Origin: Stomorhina lunata
Lineage: Eukaryota; Arthropoda; Insecta; Diptera; Rhiniidae
Direction of reading: 5' to 3'
Assembly (NCBI GenBank): GCA_933228675.1
Contig: OW121741.1
Span: forward strand, 116,235,248-116,299,247
Length of the DNA stretch: 64,000 nt
In this document: positions 22,917 to 37,900 of the stretch, piece by piece
Numbering within the stretch: the first letter of the stretch is position 1
Layout: the number at the start of each line of letters is the position of its first letter
Position numbers and translations under genes: made by a program
Notes under the pieces: model-generated
Told to the model about the DNA's origin: nothing
Database searches by the model: none
The model's input: only the letters and a program-made list of their open reading frames with translations

Positions 22917-25900
22917 CTATAAAATTTATATAAAAATTTAAAATTTTGAAATTTTGTTTTAAAAGCTAAAATCTTACCTCATATAGAGAAGCCAGAGATT
23001 CTAGGGTACGGGCACGACGGGAACTGAAACGTATAGAACTTTGACGATCGAACTGAAAAAAGAGTAAATATTAGAATTAATTTAAAATTTTATATCGAGA
23101 GCCTATATTCAATACCGACTGTAAACCAAAATGGAATCTGTTTAAGGGGAGGCAAAAACCAAAATATTTAATTATTTAGTCAATATTTCTTCTACAATAT
23201 AATAAAGGCAAAGTTCTAAAATGGGTTTTTTCTCTCCGATTTTTATTAAAAGAGATGAAACTATATATGATTTTGAAAAAAAAAAAATAGTTCATAGAGG
23301 GTATTTAATATAGGCTCTCGATATGTAAATTAAAATATTTTCTTTAAAGTTTAGAAATTTATTATGGAAAAGACCTTTATGCAAAAATGACTATAAAAAA
23401 TAGAAAAAGGATTGTTATAAAGGTAATATTAGTTATTGAAGTAACAAGACGGTGCACAGTGTTCGGTTCTTCAATCTAGCTGGCCAAATTACTAAGTTCG
23501 GAAGTAAACTGCTTATAAAGTCTATTTTTTTTCTTAAGGGCTTTGAACCGTCAACTAAACAAAAATCCACCCACAGACACGCCCACTATTCTTATTTAGA
23601 AATATAACATTTTTAAAGAGTTTTTAATCAATTAATAACTTCGAAAATAAAGTCCCACAAGATCATGGCAAAAATATGAAAAAATAAGCATACGCCCACA
23701 TTTGTTATGTAAAAAATATCAAATTTATAAAAAATTTATCAGTTGATAGCTTTGGAAACACAAGCAGTCCGAAGGTGATTTCTTGCATATTGACTGCTTT
23801 GCCCACAGACAAGATCTGTGAAAAAAATTCGCTTACAGACACGGCCACTTTTATGTAAAAATATGCAAATTTTAAAAAATTTTTTAATTGATAACTTCCT
23901 AAATAAAGGGCATATCATAGTGATTTCTTTATAGCTCGCCATACAACATCCTTGCCAAAACTTAGAAAAAAAACTGATAACTTCGGGAATGAAAGGGAAT
24001 TTCTAGTGATTTCTTTTTGGTAAACTGAAAACCCTCCATACAAGATTCTTATGTAAAAACTATATAAAAATTTTCAAAAAACTTCTAGTCTCCCATACAA
24101 ATCAAGAGCTTCATAAGCTAAAAGACCAGCTTCAAGATCAGTTATTGACTTACAACGTCAGTCAATTACTTTAATTTCTTTCCCTTGTTTCTTTGGCTAC
24201 AATCTTTCATAATTTGTATTTAATCACACACCGGAACATCTACAGATCATTAGATCGCGATCTCGAAACTGTCTTCAAAGGGGGTCGTGTGAATAGAGCC
24301 GACTTTAATGCCAGCAGGACTCAGTGTTGTATGCTTTTACGCATAAACGCACGTCAGATCATGTTACTTCATCTGTATCCATGAATAGTGTAAATACTTA
24401 GGAATCAGACGCTCTTGATGCTCTGGACATTAGAATTCAATGTGATGTCCATTGGACTAAGCACATCTTTTAAGTGTAGAAAGAAGTGTCTACTTCACTA
24501 CTACTGATCTCCTAAAATCTACACCACCTATTTCCGACTAAAATGGAATACATTTCTCATGTATGCGCCGGTGCTTCAAAGACTATTTTATGCATTGGAG
24601 GGCGAAAGTGCTCATTTTTGACAGTAGGGTATCCAACCCTATTGAAACAGCGCCGCAGTGTATTACACTGTTCTATCGGTAGAACTTTGGAATATATTCT
24701 AACGATATCAGAGACATCGTTCCCGAAACCCGGATCACATGCATTTGTGGTTGATTGACCAGTGGACCGAACAACACACTATAGACTATTTTTTTTTTTT
24801 TTAATTCAAATCTAATGTCCACAAACACTACTCCCTCTATCCATCTTCCCACAAGCTATTTCCTAGTACCAAAAGTAGGGGTCATGCCCTGAGTGCTGGT
24901 CCTCAAATCCTTTCCTGCAAGGAAAAGGTCCTTTCGCGCTAGATATAGATTTAATATTTAAAGAAAAATCTCAAGACTACCTCAAGCTTCAATAAATATG
25001 TCTAGTTTGCATATATGTTTTATAGATAAATCGTGCAGAAAAGATGCACCAAGATGTCCTTAGATTTGATTTGGAGGTGCAGTGACAAAGAAGGTGGGCG
25101 AGTAACGAGACAGTTGCTACTAATCAATGTCCCAAAGTACTCGTTACTCCGAAGATTATATTTTAAGCAAGCTTATCAATAATAATGGCCTAAAAGTCGT
25201 GGTCCTAGTGGAAACAGTAATCGTAAGAACGAGGAGCAAAGTATTTAAAGAAATTAACCAGATTGAAATGAGATCACATGTATAGCCTAAGGCTCTTCTG
25301 CGTTTTTGGTCAGTGGGTAGAATTTTTACACAAAATGAGTTTTTTTACGATTTTTTTAACAATTACAATCTTTTATAAAAAACCTTTTTACTCAAACAAG
25401 TAAGTTTTTAGGAAATAATTTTTAAAGCTTTCTAACAAAGCTTTATTCCGTTTAAAGGTTTTAAAATATTTTTGAATTAAATAGTTACCGTTAAATTTTT
25501 ACTAGAACCCGTTGCACGACGTTCGTTGTAAATTAATTTTAATTGCTCCATACCAGGAGCACCAATAAATATAACAAATGGCATCAAATCTTGACTGTTG
25601 TGTAAAACTTTCAAAGCGTTTGGAGCACAATCCAAAACACACATTTTTCCTGGATTAAAAAAAAGAAGAAAAAAACAATACAAATTTAAAAATTTTTCTA
25701 AATTTCATTTAAGGAAGTTAAACACCTACCGCTATTTATAACATCCTTTATCGATGAAATATGTGTGCCATATAAATTGCCATTATGTTCACCATATTCC
25801 AAAAATCTATTCTCTTTAATTTCCTGATCCATCCACTCACGATCAACAAACCAATAACTAACGCCATTCTCTTCCAAAGCTCTTTTGGGACGGGTGGTAT

Positions 25901-28900
25901 CTTTAAGAAATAATTAACATTATATTGATTTTAAAATTTTAATTTATTTTTCTAAAACTTACGAGGTAAAATGTAACCAAAACGATCAGGATCGCTGTTA
26001 ACTAAACGATTTTTTAAAGTACGCCTACCCACACCAGAAACCCCAATTAATACTAAAGTTTTTCTACGGAATGGTGGCATGCGTGTTACTTCTTCGTACA
26101 GCATTAATTCGGCCTTATCGAATTCACAGTTGGCCACCGAGCGATACATGGTTTTACGTTTACGTTTTGAGATCTATGGAAATATCATTTACGTTAACGG
26201 ATGTGTTTCATTTATTTAAGACTTCAACTTACCCTTGTACCACAAATACCAATCTTATGCACATAATCCGCTTCAGGGGCTACAAAGGCCTTACGTCGCT
26301 CTTCCAATTCCTGGGAAGGTATCAAACCGATTTGATCACTTTGAGCAGTTATATTCTTGGCTTGCCACCAATTAGGATCTTTAACATTTATGATCTTAAA
26401 AAAATTTTAAAACGTTATAAAAAAAAATTAATATCAGCAATGTTTTAAAACAAAAATTACCTGTAATATATCTCCCGATTTGAATGATAAGCCAATATCC
26501 TTGCAGGGCATCAGAGAGTCCTCTGAAGGAGTATAGGAAAATAAGGCACGCATATAACACTATATAAAGTGAAAAATTAGTAATTTGTTAAATTAAAGAT
26601 TCAATATATTTCTTCGTTCGCGGAATTCACAATTTGCACTTTTGACCATTTGCACCTTAAGATACTTAACATTGTGAATACCACTTATATTCTTAAACTT
26701 GAATTATTAAATTTTGAATTTTCTTCTTAAAATTTCAATTTCTACTTACTTATTAATTTTGTTTATGCTTAAATGATCATCGATTTTTGATATTTGAAAA
26801 TAATATGATTTCGATTAATTTTCATTCAATTCAATATTAAACCAATTTTACAATCAAAATTAAATTAAAAGGTTTTTAAAGCAATGCATTGTGTATTTTG
26901 GACATGCATTAAGAAGTACATTAGGCTTATGATTTAGAAAAAGTAACAATAAATTTTACATCATTGCTTATATGTATAAAGCTTTTAATGAAATAAAAGC
27001 TTTTTTGTAAAAAACATTCTGGTTCAAACATTTCAAAAATCTGCTTTTGTTATCAAAACTAAAAAAGCTTAAACAGGTATACAAAATACCTGAATATAAA
27101 AAAAAAGCTTTTTGTTCAAAAATTTTCTGGTACAAAGTTTTTAAAAATCTTCTCTTGTTATTAAAACTAAAAAAGCTTATCCTGTTAAAAAAATAAAAAT
27201 TACAAAAGCTTTTTTCGTAAAAAAGCTTTTCTTAGAAGAACTAGTTCTTTGATAATCTGGTACAAAATATACTTCAAAGATAAACAATGAAGTATATCAT
27301 TATACAAATTTTCATCGAATTTTAAAGCATTTGCTGGTAAAAAACATTTCCGATCTTAAAATCAACAAAACTAGATTTTTAATTTTTTTCAAATTTTGAA
27401 TAAAAAATTCGATATTCGAATTATATTTTCCAGAACAACAGCCATTTTATTAAAAGTTTCCCCACCTTTTTGACAAACGTTTTTAAGTACAAAAGCTTTT
27501 ACCCCTTTTTAATCCAATTTAGTATGTTTTCTAAATGGAAAGCTTTATTCATTTTCTTTTAATTAGTAAACAATTTCATTTGTTTAAAAAAAAAAACTTT
27601 ATTTATTCATATGTAATTTTTGGTAAACGTTGTTCTTTAAGCACTTTTTTATACTAAAGAAGCTTTTCTTATTTATAAAACTTTTTAAAACTAAAAAGAA
27701 CATTTTCTACTCCTGATAAAAATTTGATCAAGTGAAAAAGCTAATTGACCTAAATATATAATAGAAAAAAAAAGCTGTCGTTGTAATGAATTGATTTTTT
27801 TATGGAAAGCTTCATGTATCCAAATAAACTAATAAATACATATTAGTATAATTTTTTCATTAAGCTTTTCCAATTTCAGATATAAAATTTTCTGGTAAAG
27901 TAACTTTTTTCTTTATAAATTGTTTAAAGTTTCTTTTCTTTTCTTTTCATTTAATTTTTTTTTAGAAAATTTATTGTATTTCAGATATAAACTTTTTAAA
28001 GTGAAAAAAGCTTTATTGATCCAAATAGTTTTGTTTGGTATAAATATTTTACAATTTAGGTATTTTTCTAACAAAAAAGCTTTTTCCATTTAGTTTTTCT
28101 CAAAAAGCTTTTCCTATTCCAGGCTCAAGTGAAAAAGCTTTATTGATCAAAATATTTTTATTTAATATACTTTTTCCATTTAGTTTTTTTTTTACAGAAA
28201 AAAAGCTTTTCCATGAAAAGCTTTAACCATCCAAATACATATATTTGTTGGATATATTTTTCTATTAAGACCTTTTTCTAACGAGACTTCCATTTAGTTT
28301 ATTTTTCAGTAAAAGCTTTTTCTATTCCAGATATCAGCTTTTCTAGTCAAGTAACATTTTAATTAAAAAGCTTTATAAATTAGATTTTTAGTAAGATTTT
28401 TTTTATTTTAAAAACTGAGAAAAAGTTTGAAGAATTCTTTTTCATTTGGAAAATAAATTCAACGGGAAAGTTACATTTAAAACATATAACAAAAAAATGT
28501 ATTCCAGATGTAAACTTTTTGAAGTGAAAAAGCTTAATTAATACAAATATGTTTAATTGGTATACTTTTTCCGTTAATATCTTTATTAAAAAAAGCTTTT
28601 TGCATATACATTTGTATGTAGTTTTTATAATGAAATCTTTTACGATTCCTTATATAAACTTTTCTATTAAGGAAGTTTTTTTGCCATTGAGAAAACTTTT
28701 TATAACTAAAAAGAAAACTTATTGCATTTCAAATAAAAACTTTTTCTGGTAATCTCATATCTTTTGCAAACTTTTTCATTCAAGTTTTTTCAATCAGAAA
28801 GCTTTACATATATAATAATTTTAAAGTAAAAAAAGCTTAATCGTTTTTGTATTTTATTAAGAACCTTTTATAGTTAATTTTTTTTATTAAAAGTTTTTCA

Positions 28901-31900
28901 CACAAAAGATAATGTTTGCAATTTTACAATTTTAAAAGCCTTATATTTCCTAAGGGTTTTCCTAATAAAAAGCCTTTTCCCATATAAAAACACTCAAAAG
29001 TGAAAAACTTTTTTAATCATAATGTCTGATAAAAAAAATCGTAATGCCAAATAAGCAATGATATGTTAATTTTCGGAAACAATATTGTCTTAGCTTTTAA
29101 GCTCCAAGTGTTTTATGAAATATTGTGGAGCTTTAAATTTCCGAAATTGTGACATTTATCTTCTTATGAGTTGAATTAAGAAACAGAAATGTGATCTATT
29201 AATTAAGCAATAAACATTTGTTAAATTTAAAAATAATAATCAAGCAGATTTGTTAAAGAATTTTTCATAATTAAAATCAAAATGTTAACGAATTCAAAGC
29301 TTTCTAGGCTAAGAAATATTTATTTAAATATATTGCAGATTATTTTTTATCACGATCAAGTAAAACATATGCAAATTAAATATTACAAAAAACAACTCAT
29401 TCATCACATCCAAACTAAAACACCACTTACCGTCAATTTCTTGCCCGGCTCAATTTTAGCAACACCATTTTGTTTTACCTGTCCACTGGTCAAGCGAGAC
29501 GAACGCATTTCCTCCTCCACATTTGGACCGATTTTTAGCGTCAAGTTCTCCTTAGCTCGCGAAACCTCAACTTGTAAATCTTCAGGACTTCGCACTGTCG
29601 TCCCGTTTACCTCCAAGATCACATCGCCGGGATGTAACAAGCCCTGCTTGTCGATAACACCACCTGCTAAAATACGTGCTACTACCAGTTGTTTGTGTTC
29701 GTCAATTTCGACAGTCAGACCAAGAGGTTGATTTGGATTGCGTCGCAATCCCACCATTTTAATCGTTTCCACCGGCATCGTTGTGTTTATTAGTTCGGGA
29801 GGAAATAGATAGCCACCAGATTTGCGCTGAGATATTGATTCGAGTTTTGTGAGAGATCCACCGGCAGCTTTTAAACGGGCTTCGTAGAGGTAGCCTATTT
29901 CATCATGGGCACGAATGAGGGCCTAGAATGGAAATAAAAAATAAATTTGTATGGAATTAATCCAAGTTTAAACCTGTTTATATTTTAAAGCTTCTTTAAT
30001 TAAGATACAATTATATTTTCCTAGTTAAATTTTCTGGTAACGAAATAAAAATTATTAAATTTTCTAGGTTAAAGCTACTTTAAAAAATGTTTTTATAGAG
30101 AAAAAACTTCTAGTATTGAAAAGTGTTTAAAGCTTTTTTCTACAACAAAACAATTTTTTAGCAAAAAAGCTATTATTAGTAAAAAAGTTTTCTTTCTTCT
30201 ATTTTTCTAAATGAAAAATATTTTCAATTAAAAAAGCTTTTTGTAGTAGGCAGAAAACTTTCTAAAGATAAAAAGCTATTTGTTGTAAATACAATTAGAA
30301 AAACTTTCAATAGTGAAAAATAATTTTTATCTACTTTTCTAGTAGAAATAGATTTTCATATGAAAAAGCTTTCTATGACAGAAAAGCGGTAAACTTTTAC
30401 TGATTTAAAACGTTTCTACTTCCTATGGGTTATTAAAATATATTTAAAGAACAATTGCCCATCATTAACATCATACTTTCCAATAAATTAAAGAAAAATG
30501 TTGCCAGCTTTTTTTTATACAAAAGCTCTTTCCAACAAAAAAGCTTAATCTTTAATGCAAAAAGGTTTGCTATTGGGTCCGATCCCATTGAATATTCTTC
30601 CTGATATACCTAAAAGCAGTTTCTAGTCAAAAACTTTTCGTATTATAAAAATATTGTATTACAGTAAAAAAGCTTTTTTCGTAACAAAAAGAACTATTGA
30701 GTTTACCAGGTTAAATGCTAAAAAAAAAGCTTTTATCATAATAAAATATGAGTTAATACACTGCTTAAATCGGAGCTGTCCAGCTCTACAGCACAATTTG
30801 CTAACTTTTACAGAAAAGCTTTTAAGCTTTCACACCGACACACTATGCATGACCGAGATGCAACTATGTTTGTCCCGCTCACGCTTACTTAAAATTGTCT
30901 TTGCAAAGACAGTGTTGCCATTAGAATTTATGAAGATAAATGTAAGTCGTGTAAAACTGACCGTAAGAGCTTTCAAAGATGGACTGGTCTACTTTTAAGT
31001 ATTGTCCATCGTAAAAAGGTATAGAGAAAAGCTTTTCCTGATTAACATTTTTTTGACAGAAATAGCTTTTGTTAATCCAGTTTTTCTAAAGCTTCTCTCA
31101 AAACATTATGTGTTTGATGCGATAACAAAAACTTACCCTAAAATGTGGTTGTGCTAAAAGTTTAGCTAGTTCTCGAGATTCCAATCTTCTGGATGGTGAA
31201 AATTTTCGTATTATATCGTCACAGATGGGCTTATTATTCAAATGAGCTGCTAAAAAAGCTGGTACAGGCTGAGGTTCTTTAGAATTTAACTAGAAAAAAA
31301 ATATAAAGATAAAGAGACACAAATAAGTAACCACAAGACACGATTAATTTAATAATGAAATAATTTAATTACGAGGAGAACTTTAATTGGCTTTGCGTAG
31401 GTCAAGATACAGCACATAAAATAAAAAATAAAATGATGACAAACTTGAGAAATCTAAGCAATTGTGTTAAATTAACTTAGAAACAAAGCATATGTACATG
31501 AGAATTTTTATGATTATTTTTTTTCATGAATTTAAGTACTTAATAAAGTGGTACACAAATAGGGTATTTAACCCCAATGTGATCTTTCACATCAAGTTTC
31601 GTTTATTCAAAAAAAAAAAGAAGAGCATTTTATAACAATAAATTTTGGGGTTTTACAAGTGTCAAGGTTAGGTCAGGCAAATGTCTATGTTATATATTTT
31701 TTTTAATGTAAGAAAAATGTTTTAGTTTTTTTATATTAAATTAAACTTGAACTACTTTTCAAGCTAAATAATATTTAATTAAGAAGTGTTCCGAATAAAA
31801 TATACATTTACTTTTTCAGGAAAAACTTATCCATAATGTAACATATAATATCACTTATGATCATGTCAGGTTGTTCCTACACATCCATATATTTATGTCC

Positions 31901-34900
31901 GATACTTTAGTTTTGAAATAAAAAATTCAAATTGTTATCTTGTGCAAAATGGACTGCGAAAAAAGTACGTGAAAATTTATATAAAATTATTTAAGAAAAA
32001 TATTGTGGACTTTTAATAAATAGCTAAATATTGGTATTTGGATCCTAGCACTGTTTCAAATGACATGAAACGGTATAAGTATGAAAATATAGATCAGGAA
32101 GAAAAAAAGCTCTAACAGATATTGTTAAAGCAAAAGTAGTTAACCAACTATTTCTAAGAGCGTCTAACACTTTTATTAAGGAAGCAGCTTGTACTCTTAA
32201 ATACTCTAATGCTTTTGTGCATAAAGTCAATACTTATGCTGTACTAAAGTCATGTAAAATTGAGCAATTCGGTAATGAACTTAGGAGCGAAAAATTTAAA
32301 ATGAAATTTTATAAACAAAAATTAAGTATGAAAATACAATGGTCGCTTAATATAGACCAAATTATCTGTGCTTTTTTAAATTTCGAAATTTAAGTATATT
32401 TATGTCTTATATGGGAGCTAGGGTCAAATGTGGTCCAAATGTTTCCAACTTTCGGTTATGTTTACAAAATACTTATCTGTGCAAAGTTTTAGCAAAAAAG
32501 TTTAATTATCTTTAGATTTTTCAGGGTTTTTGTTATTTTCTAGGCACTTAAACGACTTTGGAGAATTTGTCTTATATGGGAGGTATGATCGAATATGGAC
32601 CGTTTCCAACAAAATTTTATACACTAATTTTGGTTATTATATTTATACTGAATTTAATTACAATATAATACAAATAATTTTTTGGTTACAAATCTATTCC
32701 AGGAAGGCAATTCTATAATGATCCGATTTGATCCAAAAAGTTTACAGATCATCCTTGTGCCAAATGTTATCAAATTATCTTTAAAGTTGCGAACTACTCG
32801 TTAATAACGGACTTACATAGTCGCCAGACAGCCGAACGGACATCGTTAAATCGACTCAGAAAATGGTTTAGAGTCGATTGGTATGCCAAAAAGTGGGCTC
32901 AGATCAATATTTCTTTGCCTTACAAACATCAGCACAAACCCAATATGGGCATATTGGGTTTGTGCTATGGATGTAAAGGGTATACAAATTCACCTATTTT
33001 GTGATGGATAATGAAACAAAAGTACCGACAGATATTTCACTAGTTTCTGACCAAGATTTAAAAGTTGTTGATAAATGAGGAAATGTTTAAAAGGACTACC
33101 GGACAAGAAACATATAAAATCCTCAATAAATTCAATTTGTGACAAGCCATTTGCACCATAAACACAGAAATTGGTATAACGAAGTACGTACATAACGGAC
33201 GCTATCGCAAGATGCTAGGCATACGTCATTTCATGACTAGTTTGTAGCTTGCAACACGACGACCTCATCCCTGTCAATTCAAACGAAGCGCTTGTCGAGC
33301 AATGTTGATATTTGGCCTTCGAAGTGTGTGGTCTATCCTCCGTCATTTCCGCAGACATACCTCTATAGAGGCAGGGATTTGTTAGTCGCGCTTAGTAAAT
33401 CTTCATTTTTAATGCGATACGGAAACCATATATGAAGGACTCGCCGTAAGCATTTGTTTGCAAAAGTTTGCAGGCGCATATCAAAGGTATTTGCGCGTTT
33501 CCAAGTTTCGCAACCGTAATACAGGATGAACTTGACATTCGAGTTGTATATTCGTAACTAAGTTGTTTTGATATTTTCCGCGTTTTCCAAATAGCTCAGA
33601 GAATGCAGAATGCAAATTTTGCCCTTTAAATGCGCTATTCAAGTCCTCGCTGTTGTTGTAACAGCTCTAACATTTACAATTTTATAACTTTGTTTTTATG
33701 GGGTATCTATTTGGAGATCAATGCCAAGAAACTGTGCTATTTGTACTGAATGAGTCCACAAATCCTTAGGACTAAGTGAAGTAGTGTTGGCGGTACAGTT
33801 AAAAATGTGGGGGGTATCATGAGCTGGGCATATGTTGGGGACAGCACGGTCTATGCGGGACTAAATCATCTCGATCTTCGTTGAGCCAGAACGACTCTAG
33901 TTTTTCGCGGCAGGTTCTTTTCTTCTTATGATATGGGCGAACTCCTAACACAACATTCATGCGATAACCTGAAATCGCGGAGTTGATGGCGTCTTTATGA
34001 ATGTTGTTTAATGCTACCATGTACGAGGTATGATCTAAAGGATCAGGTACATCTCTTTGTATCCTCATACAAGCGAAGATCTTTCCTGACATGCCTCGGG
34101 GAAGATGGCAACTGTATAATGTTAAAGTTTGAATGATTTCTCCGATGATATCCCAAAAGGAACTGCTGAGAAAGCATAATGTTGTGTTCCTTTACTGGAA
34201 GGATCTTTGTTTCCTCATGAAGATTATATGGTGAGGTAATTTGTAGGCAGCCTGTTATAGTTCTTAGGCTGTATTTTGCCAGCATTGAATATTTCTCCTC
34301 CGAGTATCACTTAGCGACGCTGACCACACTGGAGCAGCATAATTTGCCACTGACCGACCAATCGCTTTATAGATACACAGCAAGGTTTCTTTGTCCATTC
34401 TCTAAAAACTGCCGGCTAGTGCTACGTCTACATCGCAATTTATGCGCGATGTGGCATGTGGCATGTGCTGACGAAGTAAAAAGACTGTCGAGTGTGACTC
34501 AAAGGATTTTCAGGTGGTTCACTGTCGGAATTGGTACACCATCGATTCCAACGCCAAGTAGGGTCGCTGAGGACAACATATTTACAACAACATATTTACA
34601 AGTCCTCGTCGGTGGTACCTCTTGTATATACCAAACTCCCAGGTAATTTAAGTTAGATATACATCTAATAACCTTGATGTGTTGCGAAGAGGAATATCGA
34701 TTTCCAGCACAGCTGCCCGAGATTCAACATTGATAGCGTTAGTATTTTCTTAAAAGTGACCTGAGCTTTGGCTTATAAGACGGCATATTCCAAGTCCTCG
34801 AGTTGTTTAAAGGGTGTCCATCGGATACAGCGTCTGCAATTTAAATGTTTTCGATGACAAGGATAAAAAGTATAGGATACAAAATACATCCTTGTCTTAC

Positions 34901-37900
34901 TCTGATAGTGACTTCGAACGGATTTGACAATTTTCCCTTGTGTAGGACTCGGACATTGAAAATCCACTACCATCTCCAAAAGGGTAACATAAGCAACTAT
35001 AATCTTTTTTAAATCTTTTATAAAAGTACTTAAAAATATTGAAAAGTTTATAATTACTATGTCAATGTTTTAATTTTAGATGAATTTATGTAATAGTTGT
35101 GTTCATGTACAATAACGAAACTACCCTAACTAGTCCGAAGTTACCCAAAACTCACCCAATGGTGTTCTAGTGCTCTTTTTTTAACTTAAGTCTTTACTAA
35201 ATTGTGAGAGTCATTCCATTTCTGTTCTAACTCAAAATTACATAGACTTTTTCTTTGAGTAAAAATTAAATAATAGTTAAGTTAAAAACATTTGTTTCAA
35301 TATTTATTAAAATAAATCAATTGTGGACTAAAATTTTGGTGTTTTGTCCTCCAGTACTTTTAAATAATTTTTGTTGTTTGATAGAGTAACTCCTAAATTA
35401 CTTCCATTAGCCCAGACTTAGAAAGTAAAAAACAGACATTTTATTTAACTTAATACAACTTCAAACTTTATTCGGAAACTTCTTTTTAAAACCACAATTT
35501 TCATTACCTTCACTTAATTTTACAATAAAAAAATTCATTATTTTGTAAAATTAAATTCACTTTTCTTGAAAACTTTCATTTTATATCAAAATAAAATTAA
35601 ATATTTGTCTATAGTTGCTCTTATTTGTCTTGATCTTCATTAAAGCTTTTGAATGATCATTATGATGATCATCACGTAATGTAATCGCAGTAATTGTATT
35701 TTAGTCTTAATGGAATGCCACACAATTACTTTCTATGATTCATTCACTCATCCATCTATCCAGTCATTCATTCATTCATTCACCCAGTCAGTCAGTTGTT
35801 CGTTCCATAATTTTTTTATTGTATTTTTTTATTATTTGGTTTTGGAAAATTCAAGTTTATACCGGGTTACGTTTACATTTATGGCTAAATCTTGTTATGC
35901 ACATGACTCCTATATACAAACGTTTGCGGTACTCCTCCCCTTATGCATGAGAAGTTAATTTTCAATTAAAAATTGTATTTTTTCTTCTGCATTTTCTTTA
36001 TTGAAGAATTGAAATTTTAAATTGTTACTCGTATAATAAAGATGTTAATTTTTTTAATGATGATTTAAGTTTTAAGTGCGTAAAATTTGCAATTAATTTA
36101 TTATTATGTATGTAAATTTTGAGGAATTTGTGAGAAGAAAGAAAGGGTAAACCAATTAAAATGATTTAATTTAATTTGTGATCAGGGTAGATTTTGGACC
36201 TAGAAAACCCCAATGTACAACAGACATTGTTGAGGAATCAGAAATTATTAATCTTGGTACGAAATATACCTGCAGTGAGAAGGAGTTTTTTATATTCAGT
36301 TTAAACCGATTTATTGCAGTCTCTTGGCGGTTATTGATTTCATTTAACAGTTTTTCCTTGGAATTTGTCACACATTTTTTATAACGTTAAATTATTTAAC
36401 TCCCTCCATCATAATATTTACAATACCATACTAAAACTGTTTTTATTTTAAACACATCGAAACACTCACACCTTAATGGCCAACTACAATATTTATTAAA
36501 CGTAAAAAGAAGGTTAAAGCCCTTTTAATATTACTGCTAATATTGTGTGTATTATGGGTATTTTTTTATACTATAATTTTGCAAAGACATGGGTATAAAT
36601 TTTATTTGCAATTTGCAGTAAAAAATAAAATGTTTTGTTAAGGCTTCACTTTTAAAAATTGTTTTTGTATTTTAGCTAACTTCACTTGGAGTTTTCTTTC
36701 TTTCCTTCTTAATTTCTTTTTCTCCCAAAGTAAAATTCAATTATTTCTACTTCTATATACGAGTACAAGTGTAATGTAATTTATATGTGAAAAACCGTAA
36801 AAGAAAATTTAAGACAATGCGACTCAAAATGACTTTCTATCTTGAGGGAAATTGGAATGTAGTTATTTTTTACAGGTATAATCATCTATCATTTAATCGT
36901 GTGGGTAATTTTACAAGTTTAGTTACGTACAAATGCAACAAATATCTATTGAATTTCTTTTTTAGAAATTACATTTCAAGGTTTGTAGTAATGCAATATT
37001 TTGAATTGACATTGCTCTAGACATTGTCAATTTAATAGATTAATTAAAAACCACACAGATATTCAATTGTTACGAAATCTAAATTTTTTTTAAATTTTAT
37101 TGACACAAATTTTTTGTCTCAGGGTTAATAATGTCCAAGCCGATATAAAAACTATGAGTATTAAATGAAAAAGACTTCTAATTGATATTAAAAAAATAAT
37201 TTTGAAATTATTAAACTGATACATAAATCAATTAAAATCTGTGTTCCGGAAAGACAGTTATATTGGAGGTTCCTGATTAATATTAGGAATATTGAACTTT
37301 AATTTGTAGCTGTTAAAATACATATTCCGGGAAGACAGTCCTATGGAAGGTACCTAATTTATTATAGTAAAAATTAATTCCTAGGCTATCATCACAAGCT
37401 TTAAGTTTCAATCAGCCAGTAAATATCGTTTAATCAAATCAGAAAGTATTTCTAAGCCTATCGAAAGCTCACCTTCACCTACGTATATACGTAGGTGAAG
37501 GTAAAAATGTAAAAATCTTTTAGATCAGACCCAATCGGGGAAAGTTATACGGACCCAAAGGTTCTATATTACCGAGGTAAGCAACTTTGGCCCATTGTAG
37601 AGCCCACTATGCTACCGACAAATACGTTCTTAAACATTGGTCTAAAAGCCTCACACCTCTTCTCTTGACGTTCCAAATTTTGTCAAAATCCGTCTAGTAG
37701 TTTAGAAATTGCAGAGTTAATACCACTGTGCTCCATTAACTTTATTTGCACACATTACTCTCCAATACTCCAATATTTAGCTTAAAAATGCTATGGGAGG
37801 CAAAGTTTTTAGAGCTTTTGAAGTCTATGTATTAAAGCTTGATATACGTGTTTAGTATCATTGGATCGGGAAAGACCAGGAGATGAACACCAAGTAAAAA

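Noticed and set aside
26071..26448. 125-codon plus-strand open frame
   Set aside because: It runs antisense across two vari exons and the intron between them and has no recognisable family.
29282..29731. 149-codon plus-strand open frame
   Set aside because: It is antisense to the vari PDZ exon, which has full protein similarity and splice sites on the other strand.
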